A stretch of 64,000 nt of DNA from positions 1 through 64,000 of the forward strand of contig JACVCS010000009.1 in the NCBI GenBank assembly GCA_016741915.1, given 5' to 3'. Shown one piece after another: positions 41,597 to 49,331 of this stretch. The notes under the pieces are model-generated. The model saw nothing but the letters and a program-made list of their open reading frames with translations. It made no database searches and had not been told where the DNA came from. The translations under genes and the position numbers were made by a program. How positions within the stretch are numbered: the stretch's first letter is position 1; each line of letters begins with the position of its first letter. Source of the stretch: Phycisphaerales bacterium (GTDB taxonomy: Bacteria > Planctomycetota > Phycisphaerae > Phycisphaerales > UBA1924).

Positions 41597-42175
41597 ATGG
41601 ATTCCACCAATCACCAGGGCGGCGAAGAGCCAACCCAGCCTGCACACCCCCCCACCGCGACGACAGCGCCCGAAGTGCTCGGGCCGGTGGAGCCTTTGGG
41701 TGTGGCGATGGATGTTGGGGCGATGCTGGACCAGCTTGAGCGGGAGGCCCGCAAGGGCAAGCTCCCGGGGTTTGAGCGGCTGTCGGGCCCTTGGTGTTTC
41801 GAGGTTGAGGCGTATGCCGTGCCGTTTACGGGGGTGATGAAGGCCCGGGCGGAGCGTGAGGGGGATCGGACAGTGCTGCGGTTTGAAACGCGGATCAGCC
41901 CGAAGATGCCCTTGATCTGGTTGATGATTCTGTTGGTGACGATCTGGCCCGGGCTGCCATTGACTGAAAATCTCATCGAGGCGGTCGGGCCGGCGGGGTG
42001 GTGGCGGTACACGATCTGGTGGTATCTGCCTTTGTCGGTGATTTCGCTGCCATGGGCGATCTGGAGCGGGCTGAGGCGTTCGAAGGCGATGATGCACGCC
42101 TCGGCTCATACCGCCCGGTCGGATATTGCGCGGGCGTTGGGCTTGGCCGAAGCGACTTCGATCGGCAAAGACTGA
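41597..42175 (+). CDS. Hypothetical membrane protein
   Basis: A 192-residue protein without a family I can name. The N-terminal 100 residues are soluble with a conserved-looking block FERLSGPWCFEVEAYAVPF and a beta-rich RTVLRFETRISP. Two transmembrane helices follow (IWLMILLVTIWPGLPL and YTIWWYLPLSVISLPWAIW), then an amphipathic C-terminus with RSKAMMHASAHTARSDI. The layout suggests a cytoplasmic domain attached by a helical hairpin. It is divergent from the tail-anchored protein across 214 bases and is followed by the liv operon after 185 bases. Confidence 0.7.
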   Translation: MDSTNHQGGEEPTQPAHPPTATTAPEVLGPVEPLGVAMDVGAMLDQLEREARKGKLPGFERLSGPWCFEVEAYAVPFTGVMKARAEREGDRTVLRFETRISPKMPLIWLMILLVTIWPGLPLTENLIEAVGPAGWWRYTIWWYLPLSVISLPWAIWSGLRRSKAMMHASAHTARSDIARALGLAEATSIGKD

Positions 42176-42360
42176 GATTTCGCAGGGAGGGGGACTGAAT
42201 CGCGCCGGGTGGGCGGGGCGAAGACCATGGGGTTGGCGTCGTGGTGGTTGTTCAAGGTTCGTGGTAGCATGCCCCACGCACGCCGGACGGGCTGTTTGTG
42301 CCCTTTCCAGCTGTTGATGTTGGTTGGTTGATCAGCAAACCGCTCCGCAGGAGAAGCTTC

Positions 42361-43569
42361 ATGGTCGGAAGACTTGCAACCGTGGTCCGTCGCTTGTCGC
42401 TGGGTCTGGGCCTTGCCGCGTCGGTGGTGGCGGGGGGTGTGGTGGCGATCGGAGCGGCGAACGCCGCGAGCGAAGCCGCCCAGCCCGCGAAGGCTGAGAG
42501 CAAGGCACCGATCGTGATCGGGCACTACGGCTCGCTCACCGGTGCTGAGGCGACGTTCGGGCAGTCCACCAGCGAGGGGATTCGGCTGGCGATCAAGGAA
42601 CTGAACGCTTCGGGCGGGATTGACGGGCGGATGGTTGAACTGAAGGAATACGACACGAAGGGTGATCCGAAAGAGGCGAACCTGGCCGTCACCCGGCTGG
42701 TGAAGAGCGACAAGGTTGTTGCGGTTTTGGGTGAGGTGGCGTCTGGCCTTTCGCTGGCGGCGGCGCCGGTGTGTCAGAAGGCGGGCGTGCCCATGATCAG
42801 CCCGTCGTCGACGAACGTGCGTGTGACGAAGGTTGGAGACATGATCTTCCGGGTCTGCTTTATTGACCCGTTCCAAGGGCTGGCGTGCGCGAAGTTTGCC
42901 AGCGAGAACCTGAAGGCAACCAAGGCCGCGATGCTGTATGACCAGAAGGCCCCCTATTCGGTGGACCTGGCGAAGGAGTTCAAGAAGGCCTTCGAGAAGA
43001 TGGGCGGCAAGGTCGTTGCGGAGCAGACGTACTCCGGCGGCGACGGGGACTTCACCGCGCAGCTGACCAATATCGCCGCCAGCAAGCCCGAGGTGCTGTT
43101 TGTGCCCGGGTATTACACCGACGTTGGCAACATCGCCCTGCAGGTCCGCAAGCTGGGGATCACCTGCCCCATGCTGGGCGGTGACGGCTGGGACAGCGAG
43201 CAGCTCGGGAAGACGGCCGGGAAGGCCATCGAGGGCTCGTTCTATTCCAACCATTACGCCCCGGATCAGCCCGACGAGCAGGTCAAGCAGTTCATCAGCA
43301 AGTACCAGAGTGCCTATGGCGGCAAGACCCCCGACGGTCTGGCGGCCCTTGGCTACGACGCCGCGAACATCCTCTTTGACGCGATGAAGCGTGCGAAGAG
43401 CACCGACGGGAAGCCTCTGCGGGACGCGATCGCGGCGACGAAGGACTTCAAGGCCGTCACGGGGACGATCACCATCGACCAGAACCGCGACGCGAAGAAG
43501 AGCGCGGTGATCGTGGAGATGAAGGGCGACCCGCTGGGCCCGAAGTTCAAGGCCCGGGTTGAGCCGTAA
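42361..43569 (+). CDS. livJ: Branched-chain amino-acid ABC transporter, substrate-binding protein
   Basis: A 402-residue periplasmic binding protein of the Leu/Ile/Val family. A signal peptide (LSLGLGLAASVVAGGVVAIGA to NAA) is followed by the type I binding fold: APIVIGHYGSLTGAEATFGQ, GREVELKEYDTKGDP-like motif MVELKEYDTKGDPKEA, VVAVLGEVASGLSLAAAP, and FVPGYYTDVGNIA in the second lobe. AGGAG lies seven bases before the ATG at 42361. First gene of a complete liv operon. A terminator-like hairpin after it (43625) would make it more abundant than the membrane parts. Actual substrate (Leu/Ile/Val, another amino acid or a short amide) is not settled by sequence. Confidence 0.95.
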   Translation: MVGRLATVVRRLSLGLGLAASVVAGGVVAIGAANAASEAAQPAKAESKAPIVIGHYGSLTGAEATFGQSTSEGIRLAIKELNASGGIDGRMVELKEYDTKGDPKEANLAVTRLVKSDKVVAVLGEVASGLSLAAAPVCQKAGVPMISPSSTNVRVTKVGDMIFRVCFIDPFQGLACAKFASENLKATKAAMLYDQKAPYSVDLAKEFKKAFEKMGGKVVAEQTYSGGDGDFTAQLTNIAASKPEVLFVPGYYTDVGNIALQVRKLGITCPMLGGDGWDSEQLGKTAGKAIEGSFYSNHYAPDQPDEQVKQFISKYQSAYGGKTPDGLAALGYDAANILFDAMKRAKSTDGKPLRDAIAATKDFKAVTGTITIDQNRDAKKSAVIVEMKGDPLGPKFKARVEP

Positions 43570-43624
43570 TCAGCCCCCGGACAGGCTTGGGCAGACGGAT
43601 CTGACAGACCAACATCCGAACGAG

Positions 43625-43663
43625 CGGACGCGGAGGCATCGTGTATACTCCGCGTCCGTTTTT
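43625..43663 (+). terminator. Terminator/attenuator between livJ and livH
   Basis: CGGACGCGGA pairs perfectly with TCCGCGTCCG (10 bp) across a 14-base loop, followed by five T. It lies 55 bases past livJ and would end most transcripts there, with read-through into livH. Confidence 0.9.
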
Positions 43664-43735
43664 ACTTGGGTCCGTTCGGGCCCGCAAACGGGTGACGGTT
43701 GATTGGTCGGTCGGCTGGCTTGGGCTGAGTTCTTC

Positions 43736-44764
43736 GTGGCTGAGTTGCTGCAAATCATGGTGGCCGTGGTCGCGGTGGGGAGCCTGTACGCGCTGATTGC
43801 GCTGGGCTACACGATGGTCTACGGCATCTTGAAGTTCATCAACTTCGCCCACTCGGACGTCTTTGTGCTGGGGGCGTGGGTTTCGCTGGTGCTCAGCGTG
43901 ATGATCATCTCGGCGTTGAAGCTGGCGCCGGGGAGCTCGCCTCCGCTGTGGATCGCGCCGCTGGTGCTGATCGCGGCGATGGTGGTCTGCGGGCTGGTGG
44001 GGTTCGCTATTGAGCGATTGGCGTACAAGCCGCTGCGGAAAGCACCGCGGCTGAACGTGCTCATCACCGCCATCGGGGTATCGCTGCTCTTGCAGAATGT
44101 CGGGCAGCTCACGGGGTTCGCGGTAGCGAAGGACGACGACGGCAAGACCATCGCGACGGTGCCGTTCGGGCCTTCGCCCAAGCGCATGCCCTCGCTGTTG
44201 CCCGAGACGGCGGCGCCGGATCCGAACCTTGCGAAGCCGCTGGTGTTGATCCAGCCGGTGGACGTGTTCATCTTCGTCTCGGCGATCGTGCTGATGGTGG
44301 GGTTGCAGTACCTGGTCTTCCGGACGAAGTTCGGTGCCGCGATGCGGGCGGTTTCGTTCAACACCGAGACCGCGGCGCTGATGGGCATCCGCGTTGATCG
44401 GGTGATCTCCGTGACGTTCGTCACCGGGGCGATGCTCGCGGCGGCGGCGGGGTTCATGTACGCGCTGAAGTACCCGGGGCTGAACCAGACCGCGCACGAA
44501 ACCTGGGTCCTGCTGGGACTCAAGGCCTTCGTCGCGGCGGTCGTCGGCGGCATCGGGAACGTTCGCGGCGCGGTGCTGGGCGGGTTCCTCATCGCGTTCA
44601 TCGAGTTCATGGGGATGTACTGCTTCTCGAAGTACCTCGATCCGGTTTTGCACACGAACATGGGCACCAACCTGCGCGATGTCTACGTCTTCGCGATGCT
44701 CATCTTCGTGCTGCTGGTGCGACCGGCGGGGATCCTGGGCTCGCAGCTCAAGGAGAAGGTCTAA
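43736..44764 (+). CDS. livH: Branched-chain amino-acid ABC transporter permease LivH
   Basis: A 342-residue inner-membrane permease with about eight hydrophobic segments. Family phrases: GSLYALIALGYTMVYGILKF, NFAHSDVFVLGAW, RAVSFNTETAALMGIRVDRV (the cytoplasmic EAA-like loop) and LGGFLIAFIEFMGMYCF. A 45-residue hydrophilic insert after LTGFAVAKDDDGK makes it longer than the usual 290-300. The GTG at 43736 gives the common short LivH start MAELLQIMVAVVAVG; a TTG eleven codons upstream and an ATG at 43757 are alternatives, none with a strong ribosome site. Confidence 0.93.
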   Translation: MAELLQIMVAVVAVGSLYALIALGYTMVYGILKFINFAHSDVFVLGAWVSLVLSVMIISALKLAPGSSPPLWIAPLVLIAAMVVCGLVGFAIERLAYKPLRKAPRLNVLITAIGVSLLLQNVGQLTGFAVAKDDDGKTIATVPFGPSPKRMPSLLPETAAPDPNLAKPLVLIQPVDVFIFVSAIVLMVGLQYLVFRTKFGAAMRAVSFNTETAALMGIRVDRVISVTFVTGAMLAAAAGFMYALKYPGLNQTAHETWVLLGLKAFVAAVVGGIGNVRGAVLGGFLIAFIEFMGMYCFSKYLDPVLHTNMGTNLRDVYVFAMLIFVLLVRPAGILGSQLKEKV

Positions 44765-44767
44765 CCG

Positions 44768-45940
44768 GTGAGCGGTGAGCTGCAACAGCTTGTGCCGACG
44801 ATGATGCCCAGCGCGGCGCGGGCGCTGCTGAAGGGCGTTGCGCTCCCTGTGGCTTCGGCCTTGGTGCTGGGGCTGGTGATGCAGTTCGTCGTGGGGCCGG
44901 CGATCGGGGCGTACCCCGCGTCGGTGGCGTTGCAGGTGGGCATCTCGGTGATGCTGGCGGTCTCGCTGAACATCGTCAACGGCTACACGGGGCAGTTCTC
45001 CATCGGGCACGCGGGGTTCTTTGCGGTCGGGGCGTATGTCGGCGCGGGGATTTCGTACTACGCCGCCCTTTCAGGGATCGATCCGGCCAGCGGACAGCAG
45101 CCCTCGCAGGCGCTGTCGAACGGCGCGTGGCTGGTCTGGAACGACGGGCAGAACTTCCTTTTCTCCTACGGCGAATGGCGGATGATCCTCGCCTCGATCG
45201 TCGGCGGGTGCGTGGCGGCGGGGTTGGGGTACATCGTCGGTCTGCCCTCGCTGCGGTTGCGCGGGGATTACCTTGCGATTGTGACGCTGGGGTTTGGTGA
45301 GATCACGCGGGTGCTGCTGACGCAGACCAAGCCGCAGATCTTTGATCGCGACGAACTGGCGGCGACGCACGCGAAGGACTGGGTGATCCCGCCGATGGGC
45401 GGTGCGACGGGGTTCAGCGACATCCCGGCGTACGCGTCGCTGATGTGGGTGTGGTTCTTCGTCGCGGTGATGATCTTCTTCGCGTACCGCGTGAAGCAGA
45501 GCAGCACGGGGCGGGCGCTGCTGTCGATCCGCGAGGACGAGATCGCCGCCCGGTCGATGGGCGTGAACATCACGAAGTACAAGGTCCGCGCCTTCGTGCT
45601 CGCGGCTGGGCTTGCCGGACTTGCTGGCAGCCTGTACGCCCACACGGGGCAGGTCATCCGCCCGCAGGAAGCCGGGTTCCAACGCTCATTCGAGGTGATC
45701 ATCTTCGTCGTGCTGGGGGGCATGGGCTCGATCAGCGGCGTGGTCCTCGCCGCGATCATCCTGAGCATCCTGCCCGAGGCCCTGCGTGATCTGTCGGAGT
45801 ACCGCCTGATCGTCTATGCCCTGCTGCTGATCCTCATGATGATCGTGCGCCCCAAGGGGCTCTTCGGCGTGCGCGAGATCTGGGAGTTCTGGCCCTTCAC
45901 CCGCGCAAAGAAAAGCGAGAAGAAGGTGATCACGCCATGA
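44768..45940 (+). CDS. livM: Branched-chain amino-acid ABC transporter permease LivM
   Basis: A 390-residue second permease of the liv transporter. It shows NIVNGYTGQFSIGHAGFFAV, GLPSLRLRGDYLAIVTLGFG, the loop GRALLSIREDEIAARSMGVN and the end RLIVYALLLILMMIVRPKGL, all hallmarks of LivM. The start is a GTG three bases after the livH stop. It overlaps livG by four bases (ATGA). It pairs with LivH to form the membrane channel. A hydrophilic insert with DPASGQQPSQALSN is family-variable. Confidence 0.95.
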   Translation: MSGELQQLVPTMMPSAARALLKGVALPVASALVLGLVMQFVVGPAIGAYPASVALQVGISVMLAVSLNIVNGYTGQFSIGHAGFFAVGAYVGAGISYYAALSGIDPASGQQPSQALSNGAWLVWNDGQNFLFSYGEWRMILASIVGGCVAAGLGYIVGLPSLRLRGDYLAIVTLGFGEITRVLLTQTKPQIFDRDELAATHAKDWVIPPMGGATGFSDIPAYASLMWVWFFVAVMIFFAYRVKQSSTGRALLSIREDEIAARSMGVNITKYKVRAFVLAAGLAGLAGSLYAHTGQVIRPQEAGFQRSFEVIIFVVLGGMGSISGVVLAAIILSILPEALRDLSEYRLIVYALLLILMMIVRPKGLFGVREIWEFWPFTRAKKSEKKVITP

Positions 45941-46713
45941 GCGATTACCTCCTCGACGTCCGCGGCATTGGGATCTCCTTCGGCGGGCTGAAGGCCTGCG
46001 ACGGGCTCACGGTGCAGATCCCCACCGGCGGGCTGCACGGGCTCATCGGCCCCAACGGCGCGGGCAAAACCACCGCCTTCAACCTCATCACCGGGGTCTA
46101 CCGGACGCAGATGGGCTCGGTCACGCTCGACGGCGTGAAGGTCGATCACCTGCGCCCGCACGAGATCGCCAAGGCCGGTCTTTCGCGAACGTTCCAGAAC
46201 ATCCGCCTGTTCAGCGAACTGAGCGTGCTGGACAACGTGAAGCTGGCGTGCCACTGCCGGGGGAGGCACACGCTGCTGGGGACGCTGCTGCGCACGCCGC
46301 GGTTCGTGGCGCAGGAGCGGGCGATGACCGCGCGGGCGATAGAGATGCTCGACGTCTTCTCACTGCAACACCTCGCGGGCGAGCAGGCAAAGAACCTGCC
46401 CTACGGCGATCAGCGCCGATTGGAAATCTGCCGGGCGCTGGCGACCGAGCCGAAGGTGCTGTTGCTCGACGAACCGGCGGCGGGAATGAACCCCAGCGAG
46501 AAGAAGGCGCTGGCGCAGTCGATCAAGCTGATTCGAGAGCAGTTCAAACTCGCGGTGCTGCTCATCGAGCACGACATGGGCCTGGTCATGGACATCTGCG
46601 AGAAGATCACCGTCCTCGACCACGGCTGCACCATCGCCCACGGCACACCCAGCGAGATCCAGAACAACCCCAAGGTCCAGGAGGCCTACCTCGGCGAGCC
46701 CGCGACCGCCTGA
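45937..46713 (+). CDS. livG: Branched-chain amino-acid ABC transporter ATPase LivG
   Basis: A 258-residue ABC ATPase. Walker A GPNGAGKTTAF, the LivG-specific LSRTFQNIRLFSELSVLDNV, the signature position NLPYGDQRRLEICRAL (LPYGDQ in place of LSGGQ, as is normal in LivG), and Walker B VLLLDEPAAGMNP with Glu. The C-terminus ILLIEHDMGLVMDICEKITV with the His switch is intact. The ATG overlaps the livM stop, so translation is coupled. Confidence 0.96.
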   Translation: MSDYLLDVRGIGISFGGLKACDGLTVQIPTGGLHGLIGPNGAGKTTAFNLITGVYRTQMGSVTLDGVKVDHLRPHEIAKAGLSRTFQNIRLFSELSVLDNVKLACHCRGRHTLLGTLLRTPRFVAQERAMTARAIEMLDVFSLQHLAGEQAKNLPYGDQRRLEICRALATEPKVLLLDEPAAGMNPSEKKALAQSIKLIREQFKLAVLLIEHDMGLVMDICEKITVLDHGCTIAHGTPSEIQNNPKVQEAYLGEPATA

Positions 46714-46745
46714 GTTTTTCTTCTGAAGCACGCACGCAGAACCAC

Positions 46746-47468
46746 ATGGGCGAGAACGAGACCATCCTGGAAGTCCGCGACGTCAGCGTCCGCTACGGCG
46801 CCATCCGCGCCATCAGCAACGTCTCATTCAGCGTCAAACGCGGCGAGATTCTCACCCTCATCGGCTCCAACGGCGCGGGCAAAACCACCACCCTCCGCGC
46901 CATCAGCGGCATGGTCCGCTGCACCGGCAACGTCCGCTTCATGGACCAGGAAATTGCCGGCACGCGCCCCGACGTGCTCGTCACACGCGGGCTGTGCCAC
47001 TGCCCCGAAGGCCGCGGCATCTTCGCGAACATGAGCGTCGAAGAGAACCTCAACCTCGGCGCGTTCATCCGCAGCGACAAGCACGAGATCGAAAAAGACA
47101 AGCAGCGCGTCTTCGAGCTCTTCCCGCGCATCAAAGAACGCCTGAAACAAAACGCCGGCACGCTCAGCGGCGGTGAGCAGCAGATGCTCGCCATCGGGCG
47201 GGCCCTGCTGGCAAGGCCCAAGCTGCTGCTGCTCGACGAACCGAGCCTGGGCCTCGCGCCGCAGCTTGTGCAGACGATCTTCAAGATCATCCGCGAGATC
47301 AACGCGCAGGGTGTCAGCATCCTCTTGGTTGAACAGAACGCGCACATGGCCCTGCAAGTCGCCCACCACGCGGTGGTGCTGGAAGTCGGCAAGGTGGCGA
47401 TGACGGGCCTGGCGAGCGACCTGGCCAAGAGCGATGAAGTCCGCAAGGCGTACTTGGGGCACGGTTGA
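46746..47468 (+). CDS. livF: Branched-chain amino-acid ABC transporter ATPase LivF
   Basis: A 240-residue ABC ATPase, last gene of the liv operon. Walker A GSNGAGKTTTLRAISG, CHCPEGRGIFANMSVEENL (the LivF-type Q-loop region), signature LSGGEQQMLAIGRAL, Walker B LLLDEPSLGLAPQ, and His switch LVEQNAH. It lies 32 bases after livG. The frame is open for about 165 codons upstream but that part is out-of-frame livG. An AAATGGCC repeat begins two bases after the stop. Confidence 0.96.
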   Translation: MGENETILEVRDVSVRYGAIRAISNVSFSVKRGEILTLIGSNGAGKTTTLRAISGMVRCTGNVRFMDQEIAGTRPDVLVTRGLCHCPEGRGIFANMSVEENLNLGAFIRSDKHEIEKDKQRVFELFPRIKERLKQNAGTLSGGEQQMLAIGRALLARPKLLLLDEPSLGLAPQLVQTIFKIIREINAQGVSILLVEQNAHMALQVAHHAVVLEVGKVAMTGLASDLAKSDEVRKAYLGHG

Positions 47469-47469
47469 G

Positions 47470-47500
47470 AAATGGCCAAATGGTCAAATGGCCAAATGAG
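47470..47500. repeat. Octamer tandem array AAATGGCC
   Basis: Three 8-bp units (AAATGGCC, AAATGGTC, AAATGGCC) and a partial fourth (AAATGAG) start two bases after the livF stop codon. It shares the 8-bp period, but not the sequence, of the arrays at 24581 and 54105. Confidence 0.75.
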
Positions 47501-47545
47501 ACCTGAGACCAGTGCCGAATGCCCAGTGCCTCGTGCCTTCCTCTC

Positions 47546-48751
47546 TCAGCCTTTCATGATCTTGACGATCGCGTCCAAGCCGCGTTTCAGGTCGTCCATC
47601 CGCGTGGCGAAGCTCAGGCGGAAGTGTGTATCCCGGCTAGAGAACGTGTGCCCCGGCACGATGAAGACCTTGTCCTGCTTTGCACGCTGATAGAACTGTT
47701 CGCCCGTCATGTTCAGGCGCTTGGGCACTTGTACGAAGGCGTAGAACGCGCCGCCGGGGGTTTCCACGTGCGTCACTTCGCGCAGCGTGCTGACCACCAG
47801 GTCGCGTCGGCGTTGATACTCCGCGATGTGCGGGGTGATGTCGGCCTTGAACGCCGCCACCGCGCCGAGCTGCAGGGGCGTCGGCGCGCACACGTACACG
47901 TACTGCTGCAGCTTCCGCATCTCGTGCAGAATCGCCTTCGGTCCCACGGCATAGCCCAGCCGCCAGCCCGTCACGCCGAAGGTCTTGCCGAACCCGCGGA
48001 TCACCACCGTCGCGTCGAACGAGCCCGGCTCGCGCCCTGCCGACGGACAGACGGGTTTGTTCCCCTCGGCCGAGCGGGCCGTGAGGGATTCGGAGAAGAC
48101 AAACTCGTCGTAGATCTCGTCAGAAATCAGCAGCACGTTCTTGCGGCGGCACAGGTCCAACAGCTCGCGCTGCTCCTGCTGGCTGAGCACCACGCCCGTC
48201 GGATTGCCGGGCGAGCAGACCAACACCGCCTTCGTCCGCTCGGTGATCAAGGGCTCGACCCGCGCCGCGGTCATGCGGAAGTCCGGGCTGCCGTCCGGGT
48301 ACGTATCGCACTTGACGGCCTTCGCCCCCGCAAGGTGCGCCAGGTACGGATAGAGCACGAAGTACGGATCGGGGATGATGATCTCATCGCCCGGGTTGAG
48401 CAGCGCCATCGCCGCGAGGAAGAGGGCGCCGCTGGTGCCGCTGGTGATGAGGCAGTCGGTGGTGGTGTCGTCGATGGTCCAGCCCAGGTCGCGCTTGATG
48501 TGCTGACGGACCGCGTCCTGCAGGGGCTTGACGCCCTGCGTGAGGCTGTAGCCGTTGGGGCTGGGCAGGCTTGAGGTGTCGAGGATCGCGTCCGCCGCGG
48601 CTTTGGTGATCAGCGGGTCGATGGGGAAGTCGGGCTGCCCGATGAAGAGCTTGATCGCCCCGGGCGTGGCGGCGGCTTCGTCAAAGACCCGGCGGATGCC
48701 CGAGCCGTTGATGGCGGAGGAACGGGCGCTGACCAGCGAGGCGAGATTCAT
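47546..48751 (-). CDS. Class I/II PLP-dependent aminotransferase
   Basis: A 401-residue fold-type I aminotransferase, aspartate aminotransferase-like. Landmarks: FIGQPDFPIDP and NGYSLTQGVKPLQDAV at the start, ITSGTSGALFLAAMALLNPG, VLVCSPGNPTGVVLS with the substrate-binding Asn, LISDEIYDEFVF with the pyridine-nitrogen Asp and Tyr, and GFGKTFGVTGWRLGY with the PLP-binding Lys. The C-terminal Arg that holds the substrate carboxylate is in THFRLSFATRMDDL. Substrate is not decided; its position facing the liv operon tail-to-tail allows, but does not show, a role with branched-chain or other imported amino acids. ATG at 48751. Confidence 0.92.
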   Translation of the reverse strand: MNLASLVSARSSAINGSGIRRVFDEAAATPGAIKLFIGQPDFPIDPLITKAAADAILDTSSLPSPNGYSLTQGVKPLQDAVRQHIKRDLGWTIDDTTTDCLITSGTSGALFLAAMALLNPGDEIIIPDPYFVLYPYLAHLAGAKAVKCDTYPDGSPDFRMTAARVEPLITERTKAVLVCSPGNPTGVVLSQQEQRELLDLCRRKNVLLISDEIYDEFVFSESLTARSAEGNKPVCPSAGREPGSFDATVVIRGFGKTFGVTGWRLGYAVGPKAILHEMRKLQQYVYVCAPTPLQLGAVAAFKADITPHIAEYQRRRDLVVSTLREVTHVETPGGAFYAFVQVPKRLNMTGEQFYQRAKQDKVFIVPGHTFSSRDTHFRLSFATRMDDLKRGLDAIVKIMKG

Positions 48752-49008
48752 AACGGGTTGATCCTGTCGAAAAGAACAATCCACGGGCCCAAGAACCGAG
48801 ACGGAACGCACGAGCCACGAGCGTAGAGCGCCACAAAAGCAAAGACCGCGCCGAACCGATCGCCGGGGTGAAGTGCCCCACGGGCGTTCGGACCAGCGCG
48901 GACGGGAAAACCATCCCCGCGGTCAACCGCAGACCAACGCGGCGGCCGATCGACCGGTCACGCGCCGTCCGCTCAAAGCGAGCCGATCGGCGTACAACCA
49001 GATCGAAA

Positions 49009-49173
49009 TCAGGCCTTGCCGACGCGGGTCTTGGCGAGGCCCAGGGCCTTGCCATTCTTGTTGACGTCCATCTTCTTGTCGTTGATAAGGCGGGCGATCC
49101 GCTCGGCGCGGGTGTACACGGAGCGCTTCTTCGCCATGCCGCCGGAGGACTTGAGGGAACGATCGATGCTCAT
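49009..49173 (-). CDS. Small basic protein, PVC-superphylum family
   Basis: A 54-residue basic protein starting MSIDRSLKSSGGMAKKRSV and continuing with YTRAERIARLINDKK and GLAKTRVGKA. This SLK...RSV.tRaERI..L...GL.K.R layout matches a family described as a putative small ribosomal or RNA-associated protein in Planctomycetes, Verrucomicrobia and Chlamydiae (TIGR04137, from memory). An AAAGG ribosome site precedes the ATG. It stands between the aminotransferase and aroA, both also on the minus strand. It is short enough to be missed by automatic gene callers with a 60-codon limit. Confidence 0.85.
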   Translation of the reverse strand: MSIDRSLKSSGGMAKKRSVYTRAERIARLINDKKMDVNKNGKALGLAKTRVGKA

Positions 49174-49331
49174 GGGAGGCCTTTCAACGAAACGAGACCG
49201 CGGGAATCAGCCCGACCGGGTCGTCCGATCTGGGCCAAGATGATAGAAGCCCAACCGTCCGCGGGCGAGCGGGGAGGCGTGGTCGGATGGTCATCCATTC
49301 AAAATCCAAACGAGAACGCGATCCACCGCTT

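Noticed and set aside
46248-46745. Upstream extension of the livF frame
   Set aside because: Overlaps livG in another frame, Arg/Ala-rich; the ATG at 46746 gives the normal LivF N-terminus.
42361-47468. Urea (Urt) rather than branched-chain amino-acid transporter
   Set aside because: LivJ and LivG phrases fit the Liv type and no urease or urea gene is in the window; specificity is still not proven.
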